A stretch of DNA of 64,000 bases from Peptoniphilus_A genitalis (GCF_949769225.1 NZ_CATKPB010000002.1), one strand, 5' to 3'; counted from the stretch's first letter, positions 1 to 7,870 are shown. Notes: generated from the sequence alone by a model not told the origin. Made by a program: numbers and translations.

Positions 1-1
1 A

Positions 2-187
2 GATAGTCAAGATTCTAATAACTTTAAAGATAAAAGAAAAAATGCCAAAGACAATGACATTAATAAATTGTGTTCCCACAAGAATGACGAGGATAATAAA
101 TTATGTTCCCAAGCAAAAGACAACGCAAGTTGTAGCCTTCCCTCAAAATGGTATGTATTCTTACAGAGAAGAAGGCAAAACTGTTAG
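2..187 (+). other. fragment of an unidentified coding frame with an 11-residue repeat, running out of frame into codA
   Basis: This frame is open from the left edge and stops at TAG 185-187. It encodes a very hydrophilic peptide in which the unit N-K-L-C-S-(H/Q) recurs every 11 residues, followed by lysine/aspartate/asparagine-rich sequence. From about base 126 the DNA encodes CodA homology in a different frame, so the repeat-bearing frame probably belongs to another gene whose 3' end was joined to codA. The codA frame is also open to the window edge, so which frame is translated is not certain. I do not recognise the protein. The upstream neighbour lies outside the window. Confidence 0.4.
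62..111 (+). repeat. two-unit 33-base direct repeat
   Basis: Bases 62-78 and 95-111 match at 16 of 17 positions (aataaattgtgttccca against aataaattatgttccca) with a 33-base period. The period is a whole number of codons, so it reads as an 11-residue repeat in frame 2. It ends just before the start of codA homology at about 126. Confidence 0.6.
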
Positions 188-950
188 AGACCTAATTGAA
201 GAAGCTCTTGAATTAGGTTGTGAAGTAGTTGGAGGAATTCCTCACAATGAATGGAGCCGTGAGCTTGGAGAAAAATCAATAAAAGAAATAGTTGATTTAG
301 CAGTTAAACACAATAAATTAATTGATGTACACTGTGACGAAACTGATGACGTAATGGCAAGATTTTTAGAAGTTCTAAATGCTGAAGCCATGATGAAAGG
401 AATTGCTGAAAAAACTACTGCAAGTCATACTTGTTCCTTTGGATCATCAGATGATTCATATGCCTTTAGAGTGATGGGACTATTTAGAAAGTCAAAAATA
501 AACTTTGTATCGCTACCAACAGAAAATGCTTTTCTACAAGGACGTCAAGATACTTATCCAAAACGCCGTGGCATAACAAGAGTTCGTGAATTCGTTGATA
601 ATGATATTAATGTTTGCTTTGCACAAGACTCAATAGTAGACCTTTGGTATCCAGCAGGAAATGGAAACCTTATGAATATCCTTGATAATGGGATCCACCT
701 TGCACAACTAATGAAAGAAAAAGATTTTGAAAAAGATCTAGACTTAATAACTTATAACGGAGCAAAGGCTCTTTATATTCAAGACGAGTATGGATTTGAT
801 GAAGGAAAACCTGCAAACTTTATAGTTCTTGATGCACCAAATGAATTTGAAGCAATAAGAAATAGGGCAGAATGTTTATCATCAGTGCGTAATGGAGAAT
901 TTTTATTTAAAAAAGCAAAAAGAGAATTTGAAGTTCCACTAAGTCTATAA
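126..950 (+). pseudogene. codA: cytosine deaminase, 3' remnant lacking the N-terminal metal-binding part
   Basis: The product resembles the last two thirds of E. coli CodA, an amidohydrolase that deaminates cytosine to uracil for pyrimidine salvage. Homology starts at the VAFPQ segment (about residue 151 of the 427-residue enzyme). The HCDE metal/catalytic motif, the SHT histidine, the YPKRRGITRV stretch and the metal-binding aspartate before W-Y-P are all present; the residue after that aspartate is Ser rather than the Asp of E. coli. The first ~150 residues, with the H-x-H metal ligands, are absent. The nearest ATG (42) would add only an unrelated basic peptide of about 28 residues and has no ribosome site. 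The gene should be inactive. Its 5' part may lie left of the window or be lost. Confidence 0.75.
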
Positions 951-962
951 GAGTTTTATTTT

Positions 963-987
963 ATCCCCAGTTTTTTGGGGATTTTTT
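963..987 (+). terminator. intrinsic terminator after the codA remnant
   Basis: The inverted repeat ATCCCC/GGGGAT (963-968 with 977-982) encloses an eight-base loop and runs into a T-tract (982-987), 13 bases after the codA stop. Confidence 0.75.
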
Positions 988-990
988 AAT

Positions 991-1027
991 GGAATAAAAA
1001 TAACCCCAATCCCAAATAAGGGATTGG
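991..1027 (-). terminator. intrinsic terminator of lexA
   Basis: CCAATCCC (1006-1013) pairs with GGGATTGG (1020-1027) across a six-base loop. Read on the minus strand, the hairpin is followed by a T-rich tract (TTATTTTTATT). It lies 24 bases past the lexA stop. Confidence 0.7.
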
Positions 1028-1050
1028 AGTTTTCAAAAGTTAAATCATTT

Positions 1051-1671
1051 TTAGTTAAATCTTCGATATAGTCCAACAATTTTACCAAGAATTTCAATAT
1101 TGTCGAAGTAGAGAGGTTCCATTGTATCATTTTCAGGTTGCAATCTAAATCTGTTTTCTTCTTTGTAATAGGTTTTAATTGTTGCTTCGTCCTCAATTAA
1201 AGCTAAAACTTTTTCTCCATTTCTTGCACAATTTGATTTCTCAATAATTACATAGTCTCCATCGAAAATACCTACATTGATCATACTTTCACCAGAAACT
1301 TTTAAGATAAAGAGTTCCTTATCTGAAACGAAGTCAACAGGTAAGGGCATAGTATCTTCTATGTTTTGGACAGCTAGTATTGGTGCACCAGCAGTTACTC
1401 TTCCAAGAACAGGAACATCAACAGTCTTTTTCTTAAGCATTAAGATGTCATCATCTTGAGGAACAATTTCTATAGCTCTTGTCTTTGATGCATCCTTTCT
1501 TATATAGTTCGTAGTTTCTAGTTTTTCAAGTGCATAATAAACAGTTGAAGTTGATTTTATATTACAGCCTGCACAAATTTCACGAACAGTAGGTGGATAG
1601 GACTTTGATTCAATAAATCTTTTAATAAAAAATAAAATTTCAAGTTCTCTTTGGTTTAAGTCTTCGTACAT
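1051..1671 (-). CDS. lexA: LexA, SOS-response transcriptional repressor
   Basis: LexA represses DNA-damage genes and self-cleaves when RecA filaments form. The 206-residue product has an N-terminal winged helix (about 1-65) and a C-terminal S24 peptidase-like domain. The cleavage bond A94-G95 and the Ser129/Lys166 dyad (G-E-S-M and T-I-K contexts) are visible. I chose ATG 1671 because AGGAGG lies eight bases upstream; an in-frame upstream start would add 19 residues with no ribosome site. The gene is divergent from a YneA-like gene, as in Bacillus subtilis. Likely operators in the shared intergenic region suggest autoregulation. Confidence 0.95.
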   Translation of the reverse strand: MYEDLNQRELEILFFIKRFIESKSYPPTVREICAGCNIKSTSTVYYALEKLETTNYIRKDASKTRAIEIVPQDDDILMLKKKTVDVPVLGRVTAGAPILAVQNIEDTMPLPVDFVSDKELFILKVSGESMINVGIFDGDYVIIEKSNCARNGEKVLALIEDEATIKTYYKEENRFRLQPENDTMEPLYFDNIEILGKIVGLYRRFN

Positions 1672-1699
1672 GGGATTACCTCCTATTTTTGTTAAATTA

Positions 1700-1728
1700 A
1701 TAATATCATATTTGAACAAGCATTTCAA
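1700..1728 (-). promoter_or_regulatory. sigma-A-type promoter of lexA
   Basis: On the minus strand, TTGAAA (1728-1723) and TATTAT (1705-1700) are separated by 17 bases. They lie 29 bases upstream of the lexA start and enclose a possible LexA box. Confidence 0.6.
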
Positions 1729-1793
1729 ACTCTAGTTTAAAAAACTTGTTCTTTTTAGTTGACAAAAAAGAACATAAGATGTAACATATGTTT
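1714..1793. promoter_or_regulatory. candidate LexA boxes in the lexA/yneA-like intergenic region
   Basis: Three 12-base sites each differ at one position from the GAAC-N4-GTTT pattern of clostridial LexA operators. They are GAACAAGCATTT (1714-1725, between -35 and -10 of lexA), a minus-strand GAACAAGTTTTT (1751-1740) and TAACATATGTTT (1782-1793, over the -10 of the divergent gene). The positions suit repression of both genes. One-mismatch hits are not rare in AT-rich DNA, so this is an inference. Confidence 0.4.
1759..1787 (+). promoter_or_regulatory. sigma-A-type promoter of the yneA-like gene
   Basis: TTGACA (1759-1764), a 17-base spacer and TAACAT (1782-1787) lie about 80 bases before the start at 1868. 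The palindrome AACATATGTT (1783-1792) overlaps the -10 element. Confidence 0.6.
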
Positions 1794-1867
1794 AGAACTT
1801 TTATTTGATACGGCTGTTTGATACAAAAGTTTAAACTAAAGTTGGAACATAATTTTGAGGTGATAAG

Positions 1868-2164
1868 ATGAAACGTACTATTATTATAAGAAAACAAAAA
1901 GTTTTATTATTTTTATTATTAATTTTTATTTTTAATACTGGTCTAATGGTAAAAAATGAATCGGATTTGAACTTACAAGAAAAAGAAATTATTTATGATG
2001 TTTATACAGTAAAAAGTGGTGATACAATTTGGACTATTTCTGATAACTATGATTATAAGAATAAAATGAAGTTTGTAATGGATATAGAGAAGGCAAATAG
2101 CATTTCATCTTACGATATTAAGCCTGGGTACAAGCTAGCTATTCCTATATACAAAAGTAAATAG
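1868..2164 (+). CDS. yneA: YneA-like small LysM membrane protein, probable SOS division inhibitor
   Basis: The 98-residue protein has a basic N-terminus, one hydrophobic membrane segment (about 11-27) and a C-terminal LysM module (about 44-94; Y-T-V-K-S-G-D-T-I-W then a P-G-Y-K-L-A-I-P end). The start is supported by GAGGTGAT just upstream. Size, topology, LysM module and divergent position beside lexA match Bacillus YneA, an SOS-induced protein that delays division. Sequence identity to YneA cannot be measured here, and LysM proteins are common, so the function rests mainly on architecture and context. A LexA-type site over its promoter would fit SOS control. Confidence 0.65.
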   Translation: MKRTIIIRKQKVLLFLLLIFIFNTGLMVKNESDLNLQEKEIIYDVYTVKSGDTIWTISDNYDYKNKMKFVMDIEKANSISSYDIKPGYKLAIPIYKSK

Positions 2165-2191
2165 ATTGAGCTTATATACACGCTTTTCTGT

Positions 2192-2220
2192 TTGACTTAT
2201 GCTTTTAAAAGATATACAAT
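2192..2220 (+). promoter_or_regulatory. sigma-A-type promoter of rny
   Basis: TTGACT (2192-2197), a 17-base spacer and TACAAT (2215-2220) lie 72 bases before the RNase Y start, implying transcription from about 2227. Confidence 0.55.
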
Positions 2221-2224
2221 TATT

Positions 2225-2242
2225 TTAAGGCTTGTGCCTTAA
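2225..2242 (+). other. stem-loop at the predicted 5' end of the rny transcript
   Basis: TTAAGGC (2225-2231) pairs perfectly with GCCTTAA (2236-2242) around a TTGT loop. The T-tract after it is weak. It could be a poor terminator of the upstream gene. However, the promoter at 2192-2220 would place it at the very 5' end of the rny mRNA, where stem-loops often affect RNA stability. Confidence 0.5.
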
Positions 2243-2291
2243 TAATGATTTTAAAATTTGAAACATGAAAACTAAATAGGAGGTGTGTAAA

Positions 2292-3830
2292 ATGGGTTTT
2301 AGTAGTACTTTAATATCTATTGTTATCGGTATTATTGGCTTAGCTGTAGGCTATGCTGTTAGAAAATATATTTCTGAAGGTAAACTTAAAAATGCTGAAG
2401 AATTATCTAAAAAGATAATATACGATGCTGAAAATCAAGCACAAACACAAAAGAAAGTTTTGCTTGTTGAAGCTAAAGAAGAGATTCAAAAGTTAAGATC
2501 TGAGCAAGAAAATGAAGCTAAGATTAGAAGAGCTGAAATTAAAGAATTAGAGGACAGGGTTTTATCTAAAGAAAAACTTTTAGATAAAAAATCTTCTCAA
2601 GTTGAAAAGAAAGACGAAAAACTTAGCAAGAAATTAGAAGGCTTGAGGGAAAAAGAAGAACAAGCTGATGAACTTGTTAAACAAAGAGAAGAGGAACTTC
2701 AAAAAGTTGCTGGTCTTACAAAAGAAGAAGGTAAAGAAATTCTTTTGAATGAACTTAAAAAAGAAATAACTAATGAATCGGCACTTATTATTAAAGAAAA
2801 TGAAAACAGGATTAAAGAAGAATCTGGCAAATATGCTAGAAATGTTATTGCTCAGGCTATTCAAAGATGTGCAGCCGACCAAGTTGCTGAATCTACTGTT
2901 GCTGTAGTTAATCTTCCAAATGATGAAATGAAGGGAAGAATTATAGGGCGAGAAGGTAGAAATATTAGAGCTATAGAGTCAATAACAGGAGTAGATTTAA
3001 TTATTGATGATACTCCAGAAGCGGTAGTTTTATCTTGCTTCGACCCAATTAGAAGAGAGATAGCAAGAGTAGCTCTAGAAAAGCTTGTTAATGATGGTAG
3101 AATTCACCCAACAAAGATTGAAGAAACTGTTGAAAAAGCTAAAAACGAGGTGGAAACGATAATTAAGGAATCAGGTGAACAAGCAGCTTATGATGCAGGA
3201 GTTCACGGCTTACATCCAGAAATTATTAAGTATTTAGGTAGACTAAAATACAGAACTTCTTATGGACAAAACAACCTTAAGCATTCAGTAGAAGTTGCTG
3301 AAATTGCTGGTATTTTAGCTGGTGAGATAGGCGCTGATGTTAAACTTGCTAAGAGGGGTGGACTACTTCACGACATAGGAAAGTCGGTTGATAGAAATCT
3401 TGACGCTCCACATGTTGATATTGGTGTTGAAATTGCAAGAAAATATCACGAATCAGAATTTGTTATTAATGCAATTCAATCCCATCATGGAGACGTTGAA
3501 CCTAACTGTGTAGAATCTGTCTTAGTTCAAGCAGCAGATGCTATATCTGCAGCTAGACCAGGAGCTAGACGTGAAACAGTTGAATCTTACATCCAAAGAC
3601 TTGAAAAACTTGAAGAAATCGCTAATGAATTTGATGGAATTGAGAAGTCTTATGCTGTTCAAGCTGGACGTGAAATACGTATAATTGTAAAACCTGAAAA
3701 AATTTCCGAAGCAGAAATTACTATTACTGCTAGAGAAATTGTTAAAAGAATTGAGTCTGAACTAGATTTCCCTGGACAAATTAAAGTTAATGTCATTAGA
3801 GAAACTAGAGCAGTTGAATACGCAAAATAA
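2292..3830 (+). CDS. rny: RNase Y, membrane-anchored endoribonuclease
   Basis: RNase Y starts decay of many mRNAs in Gram-positive bacteria. The 512-residue protein has an N-terminal membrane helix (about 3-22), a long charged coiled coil (to about 185), a KH domain (G-R-I-I-G-R-E-G-R-N motif near 215) and an HD phosphohydrolase domain with H-D in L-L-H-D-I-G-K (near 360). ATG 2292 follows AGGAGG at normal spacing; a GTG at 2283 overlaps that site and is unlikely. In many clostridia rny follows recA; here it follows the lexA/yneA-like pair, about 8 kb from recA. Confidence 0.97.
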   Translation: MGFSSTLISIVIGIIGLAVGYAVRKYISEGKLKNAEELSKKIIYDAENQAQTQKKVLLVEAKEEIQKLRSEQENEAKIRRAEIKELEDRVLSKEKLLDKKSSQVEKKDEKLSKKLEGLREKEEQADELVKQREEELQKVAGLTKEEGKEILLNELKKEITNESALIIKENENRIKEESGKYARNVIAQAIQRCAADQVAESTVAVVNLPNDEMKGRIIGREGRNIRAIESITGVDLIIDDTPEAVVLSCFDPIRREIARVALEKLVNDGRIHPTKIEETVEKAKNEVETIIKESGEQAAYDAGVHGLHPEIIKYLGRLKYRTSYGQNNLKHSVEVAEIAGILAGEIGADVKLAKRGGLLHDIGKSVDRNLDAPHVDIGVEIARKYHESEFVINAIQSHHGDVEPNCVESVLVQAADAISAARPGARRETVESYIQRLEKLEEIANEFDGIEKSYAVQAGREIRIIVKPEKISEAEITITAREIVKRIESELDFPGQIKVNVIRETRAVEYAK

Positions 3831-3835
3831 TTAAG

Positions 3836-3865
3836 AACCTGACATTTGTCAGGTTTTTATTTTTA
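3836..3865 (+). terminator. intrinsic terminator between rny and the recombinase gene
   Basis: AACCTGAC (3836-3843) pairs with GTCAGGTT (3848-3855), followed by a run of eleven Ts and one A. The T-tract ends one base before the AGGAGG of the next gene. Confidence 0.9.
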
Positions 3866-3879
3866 TAGGAGGTGATGAC

Positions 3880-4869
3880 TTGATTAATTCAAACTTAATT
3901 GATGATTTTTTAGATTATATGAAATCAACTAAGGGTGCATCCGATAATACTATTAAAGAATATTACTATGACCTAAGGATGTTTGCTAGATTTATAAAAA
4001 GGCGAAAGGGTCTTGTAGACTCAAAAATTGAGTTTGACCATATTACAATTGAAGATATAAGTCCTGATCTTCTAGAAAGTGTTACTAAACAGGATATTTA
4101 TGCCTATAATGCATTTTTAGAAAGAGAAAGGAAAATATCTAATAGGTCTAAATTTAGAAAAATTTCGTCAATAAGGAGTTTTTACAACTATCTTCATGCA
4201 AAGATTGATATAATTAAGATAAATCCAGTAATAGATATTGATATGCCAAAGGTGGAAAAAACTCTTCCAGTCTATTTGACTTTAGATCAGAGTCTAAATT
4301 TATTAAAAACCATTGAGGAATCAAAGATTAAACCTCTTTATAAAAAAAGAGATTATGCAATTGTCACCTTGTTTTTGAATTGTGGGATGAGGCTTTCTGA
4401 ACTTGCAGGTATGGATATATCTCATTTGCAGGAAGATAATACCCTAAAAGTTATTGGAAAGGGTAATAAGGAAAGGGTCATCTATTTAAATGAAGCATCC
4501 GTATATGCTATTGAAGAGTATTTAAAACTTAGACCTCAAATAAAAGATGATGCCTTGTTTCTATCAATGAGGCAACAAAGAATGAGCAATAGGTCTATAC
4601 AACATATGATAGAGAAACATATGAAAAATTCAGGTCTTGATACAAATATTTACTCAGTCCATAAGCTTAGACATACTGCTGCAACTCTTTTGTACGAATA
4701 TGGAAATGCTGATATAAGGGCACTTCAAGAAATTCTTGGCCATGAATCAGTTAACACTACGGAGATATACACTCATGTTAACAAAAAAGCCCTAAGAAAG
4801 ATGGTGGACTCAAATCCACTTTCAAAACTCAATAATTATACAAATAAGAAAGATGAAAATAATAACTAG
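3880..4869 (+). CDS. Xer-type tyrosine recombinase
   Basis: The 329-residue protein has an N-terminal SAM-like core-binding domain (about 5-115) and a catalytic domain with the full set: Arg171 (G-M-R-L-S-E-L), Lys194, His261-x-x-Arg264, His288 (L-G-H-E-S) and nucleophile Tyr297. It is probably a chromosome-dimer-resolving XerC/XerD relative rather than a phage integrase, because it is full length, sits among core genes and no att repeats are evident. The start is TTG 3880, with AGGAGGTGAT seven bases upstream. XerC and XerD cannot be told apart by eye. Confidence 0.88.
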   Translation: MINSNLIDDFLDYMKSTKGASDNTIKEYYYDLRMFARFIKRRKGLVDSKIEFDHITIEDISPDLLESVTKQDIYAYNAFLERERKISNRSKFRKISSIRSFYNYLHAKIDIIKINPVIDIDMPKVEKTLPVYLTLDQSLNLLKTIEESKIKPLYKKRDYAIVTLFLNCGMRLSELAGMDISHLQEDNTLKVIGKGNKERVIYLNEASVYAIEEYLKLRPQIKDDALFLSMRQQRMSNRSIQHMIEKHMKNSGLDTNIYSVHKLRHTAATLLYEYGNADIRALQEILGHESVNTTEIYTHVNKKALRKMVDSNPLSKLNNYTNKKDENNN

Positions 4870-4879
4870 AGGAGAGATT

Positions 4880-5524
4880 ATGAAAAACATAAAAAAGTTA
4901 CTAGGAATTGGAATAATGTCTATTGTTTTAAGTACATCTGTTTTTGCAGCTGGAAAGCTTCCAAAAGAAGCTGCTGATAAGGATATTAATATATATATCA
5001 ACAATAGCATACAAAATATTCCAGAAGGCATGGGGAAGGCATATCTTGATAAGACTAATAATAGGGTAATGGTTCCAGTTAGATATATAACAGAAAATCT
5101 TGGCGCTAATATCAATTTTTATCAAAGGAAGGACACTAATACTAGCGGTATTCTAATTGGAGCGATAGATGTATTAGTTGAGTTAGATATAAATTCTACA
5201 AAGGCTAAGGTAAATAATGGGGGAAATGAAAATATAGTTAATCTTGATTCTCCTGCAATCCTTTATGATGGAAGGACCTATGTTCCTATTAGGTTTATTT
5301 CTGAAACTCTAGGTCTTAATGTAGACTGGAAGAATGATTCAGTTTATATTTCTGGAAACTTTAAGACTAAGGGTAAGAGATATAATTATGAAGAAGATAA
5401 TAAAGCTTCAGATAAAAGAGAAAATGAACTAAAAGAATTAAATAAGGAAGAACGTAAAGATTTAAAAGACATAAGAGGTAATTCTTCGGAAAAAGAAAAT
5501 AAAAACTCATTATTCGATTTTTAA
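4880..5524 (+). CDS. exported stalk-domain (copper amine oxidase N-like) protein with charged tail
   Basis: The 214-residue product starts with a signal peptide (basic K-N-I-K-K, hydrophobic core, then V-F-A-A-G near residue 25). The mature part holds the repeat typical of copper amine oxidase N-terminal/stalk domains: V-M-V-P-V-R-Y-I-T-E-N-L-G near 63 and T-Y-V-P-I-R-F-I-S-E-T-L-G near 140. The last ~50 residues are highly charged and low in complexity. Such domains occur on secreted or wall-linked proteins of Firmicutes and imply no oxidase activity. ATG 4880 follows GGAGAG. The function is unknown. Confidence 0.8.
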   Translation: MKNIKKLLGIGIMSIVLSTSVFAAGKLPKEAADKDINIYINNSIQNIPEGMGKAYLDKTNNRVMVPVRYITENLGANINFYQRKDTNTSGILIGAIDVLVELDINSTKAKVNNGGNENIVNLDSPAILYDGRTYVPIRFISETLGLNVDWKNDSVYISGNFKTKGKRYNYEEDNKASDKRENELKELNKEERKDLKDIRGNSSEKENKNSLFDF

Positions 5525-5649
5525 TTAGAAAAATAATACGTATGATAATTTAATTCAGCAAAAAGATTTTATTTTGTTTATTTTATAAAAAGTAGGGAAC
5601 GAAAAACATCATAAAAAACCACTAAAAAAAGAATATGAAAACAGAAAGA

Positions 5650-5697
5650 TTTAGTCACAAAATAATAATTTTGTGACTAAATTTGTAATTTTTTAGC
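5650..5697 (+). terminator. long intrinsic terminator
   Basis: A perfect 14-base-pair stem, TTTAGTCACAAAAT (5650-5663) with ATTTTGTGACTAAA (5668-5681), has a four-base loop and a T-rich tail. It is 125 bases past the stalk-protein stop. Confidence 0.8.
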
Positions 5698-6093
5698 TAT
5701 TTTAATTTTTTTTTTAAGTTTGTTTTAATATCCTTAAATACTTATACTCATTGCTATTAATTTTTATTTTTCCATATATTTGTTTTATACACTCTTATTC
5801 ATATCTTTATACAATTTCTTAAATCCATATACAAAGTTTGGTGTTTTATAAAGTATAGAATTTTCAATACAATAAATAAAAAAGTTTATAAATTAGCGTA
5901 ATTCTTATTTCTAAAGAAATTTATAAGGAATTCCTTTATTTCTTATTGTTAATAGCTATATGTTTACATCTCTCATTTCAGACTTCATATTTTTCCATAT
6001 ATTTTGGTCCTAAATTTTTAATTTAATCCCATGAACAATACATATGTTCTAAACTTCTGTTTCTACATTTAACTAAATTGATTTTATAATATA

Positions 6094-6102
6094 TGTTATA
6101 AT
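6094..6102 (+). promoter_or_regulatory. extended -10 promoter of rqcH
   Basis: TGTTATAAT (TGn plus TATAAT) lies 17 bases before rqcH. No good -35 box is present. The short 5' leader would carry only the AGGTGAT ribosome site. Confidence 0.5.
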
Positions 6103-6119
6103 AATTTCCAGGTGATAAA

Positions 6120-7841
6120 ATGTCATTAGACGGTACAGTAGTAAAAAATTTAGTATATGAAATAAATAATCGTGTCAATGGTGGTAGAATAGATAAAATT
6201 TACCAAGATGACAGCAATAATCTTTTAATAAATATAAGAGCTAATGGTAAAAGAGAAAGACTCTTCATATCTATTTATGGAAGCCCTAGGATGTATTTTA
6301 GCGAAGAGCTTTTTGATAGTCCACAAAATCCTCCAGCTTTTTGCATGCTACTTAGAAAACATCTTGAGAACAATCAAATTTTAAGTGTTAACCAATATAA
6401 GATGGATAGGATCGTAGAAATACACGTTAAATCTCGAGATGAACTTGGCTTATATAGTGAAAAGTCTCTTATAATTGAGATTATGGGTAAACACTCAAAT
6501 GTTATATTAATTGATAATGAAAGCAAGAAAATTATCGATTCTCTAAAGAGAGTAAATTTTAATCTTTCGAGTGTTAGAGAAATTCTTCCAGGACTTATTT
6601 ATAATGAGGAAGACATTTCTCAGGGTCTGGATCCTTGTGAAACAGAATCCATTATAAATTTAATAAAGGATTGTGAGGAAAACCTCAATTTAAAATCTTT
6701 TTTCTTAAAGGCTTTTACAGGTATTAGTCCACAAATGTGTGAAGAGATTGAATTTAGGACCAATATTGATTTTAAAAAGAATATTCTTTCACTTAATGAT
6801 GATGAAATTGAGCTTTTAAATAAAGTATTTTTGGATATCTTCTCAGACATAAAAGAAAATAAATTTGTTCCAATAAAAATTTACAGAGAAGAAATTTTTA
6901 AAGATTTTTATTCCATTGATTTAAAAGAATTGAGTGAGAAAAATAAAGAAAAAATAGATAGCATCTCTTCCCTACTTGAAGAGTTTTATAATTCAAAATT
7001 TCTACGTGATTCTCTCGGATCCAAGAGTAAAGAGCTTAGAAGGGCTGTTAAGAAGCATATTGATAAAATTAATAGGAAGATATCAAATCAATCAAACGAA
7101 CTCAACCTAGCTCTAAATAGAGAGAAGTATAAAGTTTACGCTGATTTAATTTCTTCAAATTTTCATAGAATAGAAAAAGGATCTGATCATGTTACAGTTG
7201 AGAACTTTTATAATGAAATGGAAGAAATAGAAATTCCACTTGATTCGAAATTAGATGGACCAGGAAATGCTTCGAAGTATTATAAAAAATATTCTAAACT
7301 AAAAAATGCAGCTGTATATTTAGAAGAACAAATAAATATAGGAAAATCAGAAGTTGAATACCTAGAATCAATATTATTAAATATAGATTTTGCTGAAACT
7401 CCTGATGAAATTGATGACTTGTATGAAGAACTAGAAAAAGAAGGTTATTTAAAAAAACGTAGTAAAAATAATAAAAAGAAAAGAAAAGATTCGCAAGAAA
7501 ATTATATTAAGATAAAAACTGAAGACGGATTTGATATTTATATTGGTAGGAACAATAGGCAAAATGACTATCTAACCTTAAAAAAAGCCAAAAAAAATGA
7601 CCTATGGTTTCATGTAAAGGATGCTCCAGGTTCTCATGTAATCTTAAAAAATGATAATAGAGATTTTTCAAATAGTGCAATGATGACTGCGGCTAAGCTA
7701 GCAGCGAAATATAGCTCTTTATCAAAATCACAAAATATTCCTGTGGACTACACCTTCAAGATGAATGTAAAAAGACATCCAGCAAAAAAGCCTGGATTAG
7801 TATCTTATACAAATTACAAAACTATAAATGTAAGCATATAA
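6120..7841 (+). CDS. rqcH: RqcH, ribosome quality control factor (NFACT family)
   Basis: RqcH binds stalled 50S-nascent chain complexes and adds alanine tails to mark failed peptides for degradation. The 573-residue length equals the Firmicutes family. The NFACT-N region begins M-S-L-D-G, and the critical D-R pair is at about 96-97 (K-M-D-R-I). A central coiled coil spans about 270-430, and the C-terminal NFACT-R domain has D-L-W-F-H-V-K near 500 and ends P-G-L-V-S-Y-T-N-Y-K-T. Older annotation calls this family FbpA/fibronectin-binding. It is monocistronic, with its own promoter and terminator. Confidence 0.95.
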   Translation: MSLDGTVVKNLVYEINNRVNGGRIDKIYQDDSNNLLINIRANGKRERLFISIYGSPRMYFSEELFDSPQNPPAFCMLLRKHLENNQILSVNQYKMDRIVEIHVKSRDELGLYSEKSLIIEIMGKHSNVILIDNESKKIIDSLKRVNFNLSSVREILPGLIYNEEDISQGLDPCETESIINLIKDCEENLNLKSFFLKAFTGISPQMCEEIEFRTNIDFKKNILSLNDDEIELLNKVFLDIFSDIKENKFVPIKIYREEIFKDFYSIDLKELSEKNKEKIDSISSLLEEFYNSKFLRDSLGSKSKELRRAVKKHIDKINRKISNQSNELNLALNREKYKVYADLISSNFHRIEKGSDHVTVENFYNEMEEIEIPLDSKLDGPGNASKYYKKYSKLKNAAVYLEEQINIGKSEVEYLESILLNIDFAETPDEIDDLYEELEKEGYLKKRSKNNKKKRKDSQENYIKIKTEDGFDIYIGRNNRQNDYLTLKKAKKNDLWFHVKDAPGSHVILKNDNRDFSNSAMMTAAKLAAKYSSLSKSQNIPVDYTFKMNVKRHPAKKPGLVSYTNYKTINVSI

Positions 7842-7870
7842 AAAAGAATAAGGGATTCCTTATTCTTTTT
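7841..7870. terminator. bidirectional terminator shared by rqcH and yerC
   Basis: AAGAATAAGG (7844-7853) pairs with CCTTATTCTT (7858-7867), with T-tracts on both sides. It serves the convergent genes rqcH (+) and yerC (-), and the yerC stop codon (7862-7860) lies inside the stem. Confidence 0.85.

Larger units (their letters stand above)
5525..6119. other. AT-rich intergenic region without a convincing gene
   Basis: This 595-base gap contains a strong terminator (5650-5697), a GAACA-N7-TGTTC palindrome (6033-6049) and the rqcH promoter (6094-6102). The rest is AT-rich with stops in all frames and no ribosome site. I see no RNA gene fold or mobile-element end. Confidence 0.6.

Noticed and set aside
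945..1196. Minus-strand frame of 83 codons overlapping the 3' end of lexA.
   Set aside because: It overlaps lexA and both terminators in another frame and has no ribosome site.
3880..4869. The tyrosine recombinase as a phage or integrative-element integrase marking an island.
   Set aside because: It is a full-length Xer-like protein among core genes, with no tRNA gene, att-type repeats or excisionase nearby.
5525..6119. A small RNA gene or degraded gene in the largest intergenic gap.
   Set aside because: Apart from one terminator, a palindrome and a promoter I saw no stable fold, ribosome site or coding bias; a covariance-model search would be needed to go further.
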